From positions 3,381,046 through 3,445,045 of the forward strand of contig CM075187.1 in assembly GCA_037577475.1 (NCBI GenBank): 64,000 nucleotides of DNA, in the 5' to 3' direction. The notes under the pieces are model-generated. The model worked only from the letters and a program-made list of their open reading frames with translations. It was not told where the DNA came from and made no database searches. Source of the stretch: Chaunax sp. Z400 (Eukaryota; Chordata; Actinopteri; Lophiiformes; Chaunacidae). This document shows, piece after piece, positions 48,880 to 59,405 of the stretch; position 1 is the stretch's first letter, and each line of letters begins with the position of its first letter. Position numbers and translations under genes: made by a program.

Positions 48880-51800
48880 CTGTAGAAAAAAAGAGACAAA
48901 TGGAAATTAATACACTTGGATGCAATTTATATGTAAAGACGTAAGCTAAATATTGGACCAAAAAGAGGCAAACTCTTTTAAGTAAGTTGTCTGTATGTCA
49001 TATTGTGTAACAATAGTAGGATCAGGTTATATTTGATTAGACTGTGAACCAGATCAATATACACATTGTGAGATTATTTTAATGTTTTCTATTTAAAGGA
49101 ATCAATAAAGATGCATGTAAGTGAATCTGTGGAACAACAACCTGATCATATGACTCAGATACCTGTAGTGCTGATAACCTCAGTGGAGAAGGTTATGTTT
49201 TCACCAGCAAAACAAAAACTACTTGATGGGTCTTCATGAAACTTGGTGGGAGTGTTGGGTATGTGGCAAAGAAGAACGCATTTAATTTCTGACTGGATCC
49301 GGATAAAGGGGCGGATCCAGGAGATTTTTTTTTTTAGGATTTTTCTCCAGTTCCATCTTACACATAAACTACCGGACAGATTTTGATTAAACTTAGTAGA
49401 AGGGTTAGACGTTCAGTAACAAAGAACCAATTAAATTTTGAAGTGGATCCGAATAAAGAGGTAGATTAAGGAATTTATTTCCATTTTTGGAACATTACAA
49501 TATGTTTGTCAGTCACACTTGACTGATTACCATGAAACTGGGTGGGAGGGGACATGCCAAGGAAGAAACAATCAAATTTTGGAGATGATACAGATCCATT
49601 AATTTTTCACTTTGGTTAATGTTGCTTTTTTCAACATTTTTATCAATTATGTATTAATTATTTTATGGATTTCCTTGAAACCTGTTAGGTAAGGTTAATA
49701 ATTGGAAATGGAATAATTTTTAATTTAATTAAAAGTGCCCTTCTAGTTGGTTGGTAGGTTGGTTGGTTGGTTGGTTGGTTGGTTGGTTGGTAGGTTGGTT
49801 GGTTGGTTGGTTGGTAGGTTGGTAGGTTGGTAGGTTGGTTGGTTGGTAAAATTTTGTGGACAGTTGGGGGGCAGATCAGAAAAGCTAAGCAAACATTCGG
49901 CCTTGGCAGAGGTATGCCTTCCACTGAGTGCCATTCTAAAGTAGTAGTTTATAAATTTAACAGATATAGTTGTTCATTTACTGAACAAGTCAGTTCCAAG
50001 AGCCACAACACAACATTGTATCTCAGCAATTTGAGTTAATCTTTTATTTTAACAAGATTGGAGACACTGTGAGCTAAAATAATTATTCACATTATATTTT
50101 ACTCCAACTAGAAGCTTTTATAATTGTTGATAATAAAAAAATTAATTTGTTTTACTTAAAAACCTATTTGAAAGGCGAATCATTAAAAACAATTGAAGAC
50201 AATCATCTTAATGCTCTTTAAAACTATTTAAGATTTAATATAATTGTATTGCACAACTGCAGTATGTTGTGGTTTATCATTAAATCGTATAACCTAAAAA
50301 AAAAATTACACATTAGAGACGTCGTGAAATTGTCAGAAAGTGACTATACTTGATTTAAACTGTTCAAAAAGACAGAACAACAACGTATCTGTGTTTTGTA
50401 CTGTTTGTATTATTCACATCTTATCATAAATAAAGAACATACAGTTAACTACTGTGAATATCTGCATAAAGAACATTATTGAAGCTCAACAATGAGTCTA
50501 CGTGTCACACACACATGGGCTTTCTTGTTGGCATCCACCCACGAGCTAACCCTGAGCTACCATCTGTTCACCATGAGGAGAGAGGACTGACCAGCCATCT
50601 CTGTCATGTCTCCACAGCACACCTAAATATCACGTCTGTTCACACACGATCAGCCTCGACAGGCCGAACCAGAACCAGGATTCACTCTTCTGCTTGGTAC
50701 CTTAGAATTATTTTGTTACAGAGGCACCTTTGTGTGTTTGACCTTCATGAAAAGCAGCAGCTACTATTCCATATGAGGATTATTTATTTGATTATGATAG
50801 ATTTGCATAAAACACCACCAAAATCTTATGGATGGCTCCTCGGGCCATACCCTACCTCTCCAAAAAAAAAAAAATCAAGATCCATTCATAACTTTCTGAG
50901 TAATTCTACTAACAGACCAACAAACAACATGGGCAAAAAGAAAAAAAAACAACCTCTTGACCTACGTAATTAATGTAAAATACAATGAAGAATATAACCA
51001 TTTATTAATAATAGAAGTAAAATAAAGCAGAACACAGAAAACATAGATAGGAAATAAAACTACTTTATGGTAATTATTAAAATTAGGATTATAAAAACCA
51101 CAGAATGCTTTAAATTCCACAAGAGTCATGAGAATTAATTATGTGGTTCAACAATAGGTCACTATTGGAGTGTCAGACATCATTTGAACTTTCTGTGGAA
51201 ATATAATGAGGCCTTTTCTGTTTTAATGTATTAGATCACACTTAAAGATAAGTCAAAATAATTTTTTTTTTCTTATCCAAAACATGATGAGGGGATATAT
51301 TCGTCAGTCTGTCCGTCTGTAATCATTTTCCAGAGCATATCTCACAAACAATACATACTAGCTTCGCCAAATGTTACACATATATAAACCCTGATAAGTA
51401 ATTGTGCCTTTTGATATTTTGAATTTTCTACTAACGTTACTTTCTGGTTGTTTCCATGGAAACATGATTTTTACGGTGAATCTGAAGGATGGTCATCTTG
51501 CAAACTTTACATTCTAGCTTCACCACACTTTACACACATACCTACCATATTATACGTAGGTGTGCCTTTTGATATTTTTGATTATTTACTCATTTTATTT
51601 GGTGTGGTTTCCATACTAACGTGTTGTTTTAGGTCATTTTTGTCTGCAACATTTTACACATAAATGAATCATGAAAAGCAGTTGTGGCCTTTAATATTTG
51701 ATACTTTGATAATTAATATTTTAAGGTTGGTCATCTTCTCCATAGCATATATCTGAAACAACTCTAGTCACAAATGAATGGAGGATATGTCGTATATATG

Positions 51801-52591
51801 TTGAGGGTTATGTCATCTTCAGATGAATCTGGTTTAAAGAGGACAGAACTGGATGCTTAGACGAACTTAATGCATTCCTGCTTCTGCTCATCTTCTTGGT
51901 CTTTTAAAGGGGGGGGGGGGACTAGACTTTCTAGCACAAAACACATGCCACATACTGTCTCCATGGCTACAGCACACAGCAAAGAAACCATGAAACACTC
52001 ACTGAGGGCACATTTTCAGTCTGAAAACATGGCCTCACGATCAGTATGAATTGCTTTAATAATCTGTGTTTGGGCCATCTGTGACAAGTAAAGTGACCTT
52101 ATGGAAGGATGTCCCAGTAATAACCTATTCACACAGATTAAGGCTGTATTTCCTGCACGCTGTTATGCTTCTACATGCAGTCTAATATTAAACGGGCTCA
52201 TATCCTCTGTGGATAAACTAAAACCCACCACAGAAGACTGCTGTCTCTCCTTTTGCAGGATTTTCCACCAACAACAGCGCACATTTGTCTGAGAGCTCCC
52301 CAAGGAGGCCATACCGAGCCTTGAAGCGTTACGAAATACTTCACTTCAGCACCTCTTTTATTTTGGTGCTGCGGCACGGAGGCCCCCCCCCCCCCCCACC
52401 TCCATTCTTTGTGGCTGACCTAATGCCTTTGAGCCCGGAATGACATCATTTGCGGACATAATAAACAAGCAGCGGGTTCACCCCAGGACACAGCAGGCCG
52501 GGAGTTCGGATAAGTTTTGGACATGTAAGATTTAACGGGTGATGGAAGGCCTTACCGTCTCACCGGTGAGCTGATCGGATGCGGCCGACAT
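48829..52591 (-). CDS. Candidate spliced uORF of ajm1 (28 codons)
   Basis: If exon 52556-52640 splices to the acceptor at 48879, an ATG at 52591 opens a 28-codon frame: MSAASDQLTGET from the first exon, then AVLILNHTHWRALKFL and TAA at 48831-48829. The stop is separated from the ajm1 ATG by a single G (TAAGATG). The uORF start context has A at -3. This is inferred from sequence only; the peptide matches nothing I recognise. Confidence 0.4.
49185..49935. repeat. A-family dispersed repeat, longest copy in the window
   Basis: GGTTATGTTTTCACCAGCAA, CTTCATGAAACTTGGTGGGA and GGATCCGGATAAAGGGGCGG, then two further degenerate repeats of the GGATCC-AATAAAG block. It ends GGCCTTGGCAGAGGTATGCC and CCACTGAGTGCCATTCT. 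A GGTT array (49745-49848) interrupts it. No protein frame was seen. Family name unknown to me. Confidence 0.6.
49745..49848. repeat. GGTT tetranucleotide array
   Basis: About 26 units of GGTT with interspersed GGTA variants, inside the long A-family repeat. Confidence 0.95.
51340..51720. repeat. Degenerate tandem repeat, about three units of 110-130 bp
   Basis: Recurrent blocks: TTACACATATATAAACC / TTTACACACATACCTACC / TTTTACACATAAATGAATC, each followed at similar spacing by TGTGCCTTTTGATATTT (third unit TGTGGCCTTTAATATTT) and, in the first two, a GGTTTCCAT-like block. Position is in ajm1 intron 1. No coding potential. Confidence 0.6.
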
Positions 52592-52640
52592 GGTGAAGCC
52601 TGTTCTCCGCACGGTGCAGCTTCAACCCCCCGCCGATGCC
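52556..52640 (-). other. ajm1: Candidate non-coding first exon of ajm1
   Basis: GC-rich block with a consensus donor on the minus strand (GAGACG|GTAAGG, GT at 52555-52554) preceded by an ATG in good context (CACC-ATG-T at 52591-52589). It lies 3.7 kb upstream of the ajm1 acceptor, with no other gene between. The 5' limit and promoter start are unknown. It could instead be the first coding exon of an unrecognised transcript, because the 12 codons before the donor are open. Confidence 0.55.
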
Positions 52641-52736
52641 GTGATCCTCCCGGAGCCGAGCCGCCCTTCATGCCTTACATGTTGCCTGATGCTGTCACAC
52701 TCGTCTTTGTGTGTGTTTGTGTGTGATGGAGGATGG

Positions 52737-52864
52737 AGGGGAAGGAGGAGGTGTGTCTGAGCCTGCGCCTGTGCGCGTGTGTCTGGAGGCGTGGTTGTGC
52801 GTGTTTTTATGGGGAGGGGGAGGAGGAGGAGGAGGTGGTGGTTGGGGGGGGGGGGGGGGGGTCT
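52737..52864. repeat. G-rich tract upstream of ajm1 exon 1
   Basis: GGGGAGGGGGAGGAGGAGGA continues into a run of 19 G around 52843-52861. It has four or more G-runs within 60 bp on the plus strand, so G-quadruplex formation is possible near the ajm1 promoter. Confidence 0.75.
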
Positions 52865-53269
52865 CGGAGCAGCACTGCGGTCTCTTCGCTCAGCTGAACA
52901 TGGAGCCCTGAGGATGTGGAGCTGCTGGTTGCTCATCCTGCAGCGTGACGTCCTGCAATCAGATTCCTTCTTCGTGACATTTGCATATTTAGAAAGTTTG
53001 CAGACGGGCTGCATGGAGACCCCCCCCCCCAACCATGACTGGTCCCATCTGATCCTCCTACACATGCACTGTGACATGTGATGAGAAAAAGCACCACTGT
53101 GCGAATACACTGCAATTTATTTCTTTACTGTGTGGATGTAAATGTGACACTGTGATCGTTTTCTATATTGTTTTCATGCATTCAGAGCGCAGACCTCCAC
53201 ACTTTTTATTAAATGAAACCCCAATAGAAATCCAATTAATTATCTAACCTCATAAAGTTAGATAAATAA

Positions 53270-53700
53270 AAATAATAACTCCTACATGCCCAATCCTTCT
53301 ACCGCATTTCATCAAAATCTGTCAGGTTGTTTATGTGTAATAGACAGAAATGTTTAAAAAAAAGAAAGAATTTAATATCTCGCAGGTTAAATAAAATGAA
53401 AGACATAACTTCCTGGATCCGCCCCTTTATTTGGATATAATCCCAATTTTAATTGGCTCCTCCTTCCTGCATGCCCAATCCTCCTATTACATTCCATCAA
53501 AATCAAAACAGTTGTTTATGTGTAGTAAAAGAGAAAGTAAAACTATATTGCAGGTTAAATAAAATGAAAAAATTAACTTCCTGGATCCGCTCCTTTATCT
53601 GGATCCTCAGGAAAACCTGACCTGTAGTTTTGTGTAGTCCTGCTAGCAGACAGACTGATAATAAAAGAAAATCTAACAAACAGACTGGCTTATTGTCTCC
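53270..53700. repeat. A-family dispersed repeat, inverted orientation, two tandem halves
   Basis: CATCAAAATCTGTCAGGTTG and CCTGGATCCGCCCCTTTATT, then a second copy of the same order with CCTGGATCCGCTCCTTTATC and TAGTCCTGCTAGCAGACAG. It is the reverse complement of the copy at 49185. Confidence 0.55.
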
Positions 53701-53933
53701 TCCATAAAATATCATAAAATGTCTTCAAATTCCTTGTTATATTCGACATTCATACACCTTTAATGTATGATGAAGAAAAAGCATCAAATTGTTACATTTC
53801 AGAAGCTTGAACGAGCAAATGTTCTTCATTTTGCTTGGAAAATGGCTTAAAGGTTATTCAATGATCAAAATGAATGTGATTAGATTGCTGCTGATTAACT
53901 AACCAATTAACAGGCTAATAATCACAGCTCATA

Positions 53934-54450
53934 TAGAAACAGTTCATCCAAAAATGAAAATTCAGTCATTATCCGCTGATGTGTGAACAGTCCTCCCCAA
54001 ATTAAATATAACCAATACTGTCTATTATCTATGGACTGAAGATGCAACTTCTGGGTAGCAGATAAACACTGAGGTATGCAGAGATTGTTGATCTCATCTA
54101 GCGGCGCACAAACACACATTTGAGCTCATGCACCCACCTCATAGTGGTGCACGTCAACACTTTTAGCTTAGATGCTACAGTGAAGATTTCAGCTTAAAAA
54201 GGGTGTAAATAACATCTTTTCTCATCATCTTAAAGTTCTCCTTATGAGCTGTATGGAATCATTTTATTCCCCCATTTAGTCTCCTTCTTCCTCAGTCATT
54301 CAGGAGAATGCTGCTTTACAGTTTTGCTGTGAAGCTCCAGAAATATTTTGTGCACTAAAAGACTAACTCGTCTCTCCATTGGCATGGGGTCTGAAGATAA
54401 TAGACGGTAGATAATGGTAATCTTTATTTGGGGAGAACTGTTCTTTTAAT
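53934..54450. mobile_element. Long-TIR MITE, third copy
   Basis: It starts ACAGTTCATCCAAAAATGAA and ends GGGGAGAACTGTTCTTTTAA. Internal matches to the other copies include TTGTTGATCTCATCTAGCGG and the right arm TTTGCTGTGAAGCTCCAGAA. Confidence 0.65.
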
Positions 54451-57204
54451 CCTAATGGGCTAGATTTGCTCCTGTGATAATGACCTGGACTCTGGAGAAC
54501 ATCATCTTCACACTGATGAAATCATTCGGATTGGCACCGGATAAAGATGCCCTTGCACCCCATGGAAATCTCCCCTCATTTAACATGATCTTGCTTTTCT
54601 GCATTGTCTGAATTTATGATGGGGACAGCTGGCTGCGAGCCCCGGCCCGGAGCATGTGACTGCTGCTGGAAAACTGCTTACCGAAGCACTCTCACCGCAG
54701 ATAGAAATCACCACAGATGAGCTCTGCTGATTGGGCTGAAGATTGCAATGATACTTAGCCTGACAGAACTCATTTTGCTGCAAGAAATACAGCTTTGCAC
54801 CGTAGATCTATACTTTTCCCTGGTCACAAAACACCATAGCTACCCCAGCCATCTGTGATACACCACGTGTATGAGATGATTCAGAATGACAGTACAGTGG
54901 ATCTCACGTTTTTGCAGCATCCAGCATCCGAGCATGTGTGACTCACCCTCTCCAGCACGGTGCATCAGTTTGTGTCAGCTGTTCGTTAGCAGGCATAAGT
55001 GTCCGTCAGCTGGCTCCTAGCAGGTGTCTTAGGCACCTTGCAGGGAGAGGAAATCAATGGGTCTGTATTGATTAGACAGGAATCAATCAGGCTTCTACCA
55101 CCACAAAGTAACAAGATTGAAGCAGGAAACGGCTTCTCTTCAGCTTCCATGATGGCCACAATGAGCCATAAGGAAGAATCTGGAAATTCTGCTTTGTGGC
55201 TGCGCATGCTGGCACCTTAAACAAGCTTCAGCTCTCTAGCTGGCTCCTAATAGCTCCACGTAAGATTAAGCGACTCTCTGCAAACTTTCTTCCTGATTTC
55301 TGTGTTCCCACTGGAGGGGATTACATAAGAGATGCAAAGAGGCACACGCAGCCAAGGCCCCGTTGCTTACAAAGTCCGGCCCAAAATAGCCGATGCAGCA
55401 GCAGGCAGCAACTCTCAGCTTTGGTTATTTCATACTGTAATGATATGTCAGAGGAAACAAGGAAAACACATTAGACAGCGATGTTAAGGCAAACACATTT
55501 CAGCTTGACTGTTTCACAAGAATTCCCCCGGGGATGTAGTCCACAGTCCCTGCAGTGGTGAATATTTCACACAGCCAGAGTTAGAGCTCTTAGGTAGGAT
55601 GTGGGTGGTTCCACGAGATCTTACAGGACCCTTCCATGACCTGAATATGAAGATTGAAAGACAGGAGTGAATCCAAACTCTCGGTGAGAGATGCACCCAG
55701 TCTTCCCTTAATTCCACACGAACCCTGACTAAATCCTGAACAAATTAAACCACTCAATCCTCTCCTTCCAAATTTCTCACCCCAGACATTGTTTACAGCT
55801 CCATGCGGGGCCCACGCCCCTCAGACCTCATGTTTTAGTGAGGATTTAGTGAAGCATTTGGATCCTTTTTTTTTGGCTCAACGGGGAGGTGAAGAAGCCA
55901 CGCTGGCATAGATTTGATTCCTGGTGGATCAGACTAGATTACATTCAGCGGATTGTTAGGCTTTGCCTCAGTGCAGAACTAGAAGAACTCTTGTCTCATT
56001 CTGCATCGCTAAGCTTGAATAACAAAATACAGAAACCATCGGAGTCGAATTTTGTTGTGCTTGATTAACGAATTATGTTTACTATGAAGGCGCAAAAAAA
56101 AGAACATTCCTATCCGAGTTAACACAAATAAATTCATGTATAAAGCCTAACCATTTGGGAGCGGTATCCATGGTAACACACAGTGAGTGGGAGCGAAAAG
56201 AGACTGGATTGATTTCAAAGGGAGTGAAGTAAAAGTGTTGATGGGAGTCTTCCATGGAGAAACATCTACGTCACAGGGAGAAGTGGAACGGAGGTGAAAC
56301 ACCTTCAACAATCTGCAAATGCACCGCAGGGCGGGATTCAGCGATGCAGCTCCGCATCTGCTGCACGTTTACTGGAAACACACAGGATGGGGGTCTCTGA
56401 TGCCCCTGATCCTCTCCAGCAGGAGATGTAAAGTTAACATAAGGTTTAGCATAAGGAGACCCCCGTGGCAGCCTCACAGTGAAACAGGAACAAAGACCTC
56501 ATGTGTGCACATCCTGCTCCCATAGTACATGTAGGTCATAGTAAGAATGGTGTAGATATTATTCACAGCTGCAGTGAGCAAACACAAACTCCTCTGTCTT
56601 GGTCTCTGGAGCCACAGCAACACATCCCATAGTGAGTCTTAATTAAATCTTTACTCTACACTCCAATCCTTCATCATCTGCCATGTTGGCAGCCATGTGT
56701 GTAATTTTATTAAAGGTTAAAACATTTGGTATGAAGACAGGGGCATCTTGGTCGGTGAGGATTCTTTCCGAGGGTGTGAATTATTGTCACTGTGAAATTG
56801 TTGTGTAACAACACAAAAACAGAATGCAGTGATATTACAGGCTCAGTTTCATCACAGTTTCACACACAGTGAGGTCAGCTAGAGGTTTATTAATGCAGGG
56901 CCATCACGGAGGTCATGCTAGACAGCAAATCTTTTGTGCACCAGCTTTGTAAGAATCAATGAGGTCCTTCTAAATATGGATATCTGTCTCTCTCCATCCC
57001 ACAGCAGCACAATGCAAAGCAGTACTGACTTGCACTAATTGTGCGAGGCTGTAGGTTACATCTATGCCAGCTACTGTTTCCACATCAAGGCTCGCATCTG
57101 ATAAAAGCAACTGAATCATAGGATGAAATTAGCTTTTCTTTTTCGTTCATAACAGAACATTTTTAAGTGTTTGAAATATCCCCATTTTTCCAACCCTGCT
57201 GGCA

Positions 57205-57234
57205 GATCCATCCATCCATCCATCCATCCATCCA
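57205..57234. repeat. ATCC tetranucleotide array
   Basis: About seven ATCC units. Tails of this type end fish RTE-like LINEs, but no LINE body is recognisable beside it. Confidence 0.9.
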
Positions 57235-59075
57235 ATCAAACATGCTAATCTGTCTTGACACTTAATGTATATAATTACGCATTCCAGATGCACCTGTGCT
57301 TGCAGCCTCTGCTGTTTAAATGGGTCAGTTCTAGAAATATCCTGGATCCGAGATGAAGTCATGAGTGCCCCTCCCCATTTTCCCTCTCTCTCTGTAACAG
57401 ACGTTTGCTGGCGATACCCTTGAATCCTTTACTTGTGGCCTTTATAGTCTTAGAAGTTGGATTAGAATGGTTACACCTAGATTCTGATTCTACTGGGAGA
57501 AAATCACAATTGCTGTTGTTTTTTTTTGGCTGTTTGTTTGTTTGTGAATGGATGTCTTAGTCTGTCAGATAGTGATAAACTCTCCTTTCTTCTGTTAAGA
57601 TAATTAAAGGATGACTTCACACAGAAATGACTCCATACAAGATCTCAAACTGATTTGCAAAGAAAACATTTAAACCCTGCTTTAATATGAAATCTTGATT
57701 GTAGCCTCTAACCTAAGAGCATCCTGTCTGTTCCTTTAAGTCATCCCTTTACTGCAGGCTCGATGTGAAGCTGGACGTCTGAATGATGCTGACTAGAAAT
57801 ATTAGATGCCAAAAAAGTTGAACTTGATTATCCTCCAGAAGACGTTCAATATGAAATCATCTTTCCTGATCAGAGGAGCATTTCCCCTGCAAAGCAAACT
57901 TGGATGTGTTCAGAGAGTAATTCGGTCTGCTGGGCAGCTAGATGTGAAATGCAAGCAAGAAGATAGAGCTTTGAAAATCACACTGACCTTTTGTGCACGA
58001 GCAGCTATAAAACGCTATGCCTGCAAATTAGATTTTGCACTCCAGACACTTTTGTGTGCAATAAAAACTTGGAAAAGGAAAAGATTCATTTGGTGATTAA
58101 AACAGAACCCTTCCTCATTGTTAGAATCCAGAATATCCCGACAGGGTAAGTCATTTTAGAGTTGGGTGTTAGGAAGTAAAATATCTAAAGGTATTTGTTT
58201 CAGCTGTACTTGCAGTCACTGGTTTGCATAAAACAAAGCTATGAATTCTGTTGACTGGGCATGCTTAATGCTATTGGCCTCTCAGCTGCAGCTGCTCCAT
58301 TCAGGCTAGCAGGACTGATGAAAACCTAAAAGATACTCTAGCATAAAGCCATGAATTAGGCCATTATTACACAAAGGATATAGGCTTAACTATGATGAGT
58401 GGTATTCAGGGAACCATTTGTTCACATGTGCTGGATTATTTGTGTTTAATAGGATTATGTACACATTGGTGTTTGTGTTCTTCTGTGTGATTCTGACTGA
58501 ATTATGTCATTAAAATTCAAGTTTAGTTTCAATACAAAACGGAACCGAATTCTAATAAAACTCTTGTTGGTGGTTCAATATTCAGAGACTTATTGTGTTG
58601 AATGGTAGCAGTGAACATATTTCTTTCAGATGTTATTAATATCTACCTCATGTTTCCATCCATGTGTGTTAAGTAATCATAGATCTGATCAAACAGACAG
58701 AGACCTAAACCATTACATAACCTGGTTTACACTGAGCAGATGGGTAGACAAACTGCAGGCCCACACCACCTTGTGGTCACTTTAGTACGTCTGCCATAAG
58801 AACCACTCGGTCAGCTGAACAAAATGGGCTCATTTTACAGTTACAGGATGTATTTGATATATTTGATATCATGTTTTTCCTTCCTGACCTCACATTTTGG
58901 GGTTTTATTTAAGTACTAGGTCACTACCAAACACAGTCAGAGCCAAATGACCTAATAAAAGTCAGAACGTTGAGTATGACAAGTTCAACAAAGGCCAAGA
59001 AAATCTGTGTAACACTCTCTATCCTTAGGCTCACAACCTGTAAAAGGACAAACACACACACACATAAAAAAACAC

Positions 59076-59240
59076 TGTAAAGGAACACTTCACCCAAAAA
59101 TGAAAATGAATTTATCTTCTCACCCCAGTTCCAGTGGAGAGGCGGGTGAAATTTCTTAGTCTTCAAAACATTCCTGGAGCTTCACAGCCAAACAGCGTTG
59201 TGGTGTTCTCCTGGACAACTGAAGAAGATGGGGACTTGTT
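59076..59240. mobile_element. Long-TIR MITE, left-arm fragment
   Basis: AAAGGAACACTTCACCCAAA then CATTCCTGGAGCTTCACAGC and GAAGATGGGGACTTGTTTG match the left arm of the family at 8825. The right side is not recognisable. Confidence 0.55.
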
Positions 59241-59399
59241 TGTTTTTTTTATTTAAAAAATAGCAGAAATCAAACATAAAACGATCTGATTGGATTTTAA
59301 TTTTTGGGTAGAGAAGGGATGGAGAGATGTGAGGAAGTAAACCCCAAAAGCCTCGGGTTTATTATATAACACATGAAACAGTCATGGTTGGTCATAGAC

Positions 59400-59405
59400 T
59401 TTATT
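59400..59405 (-). terminator. Candidate distal polyadenylation signal (AATAAA), possibly syn1
   Basis: The minus strand reads CTAATAAAGTCTATGACC. It follows a long AT-rich stretch with no ORF. Using it would imply a syn1 3' UTR of about 3.6 kb, long but not unusual for a neuronal gene. A second AATAAA is 42 bases further on. Confidence 0.3.

Larger units (their letters stand above)
48880..52555 (-). other. ajm1 intron 1 (no coding sequence seen)
   Basis: 3.7-kb interval between the candidate first exon and the coding exon. It holds a nearly full-length A-family repeat with an internal GGTT array (49185-49935), another A-family fragment (50810-50960), a degenerate tandem repeat (51340-51720), and otherwise AT-rich unique sequence. 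An open frame on the plus strand at 50479-50973 lacks any recognisable similarity and is repeat-derived at its end. Confidence 0.6.
52641..59385. other. Intergenic region upstream of ajm1
   Basis: About 6.7 kb. Next to the candidate ajm1 exon lies a G-rich strip (52737-52864) and an octamer-type ATTTGCAT at 52978-52985. Then come A-family repeats (53270-53700), a nearly complete long-TIR MITE (53934-54450), a further MITE-like fragment (57600-57745) and an ATCC array (57205-57234). 54480-55500 is unique sequence that may include conserved non-coding DNA. No convincing gene was seen. Confidence 0.55.

Noticed and set aside
49745..49848. Regularly spaced GGTT/GGTA units considered as a CRISPR-like array
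   Set aside because: Simple tetranucleotide microsatellite with no unique spacers, in an animal genome.
50479..50973. 164-codon plus-strand frame in ajm1 intron 1
   Set aside because: No similarity that I recognise, and its 3' part lies in an A-family repeat and a poly-A run.
52622..53110. 162-codon minus-strand frame upstream of ajm1
   Set aside because: Low-complexity Pro/His/Thr sequence from the G-rich tract, ending before the candidate first exon; no recognisable domain.
57205..57234. ATCC array considered as a LINE tail
   Set aside because: No LINE sequence next to it on either side; left as a simple repeat.
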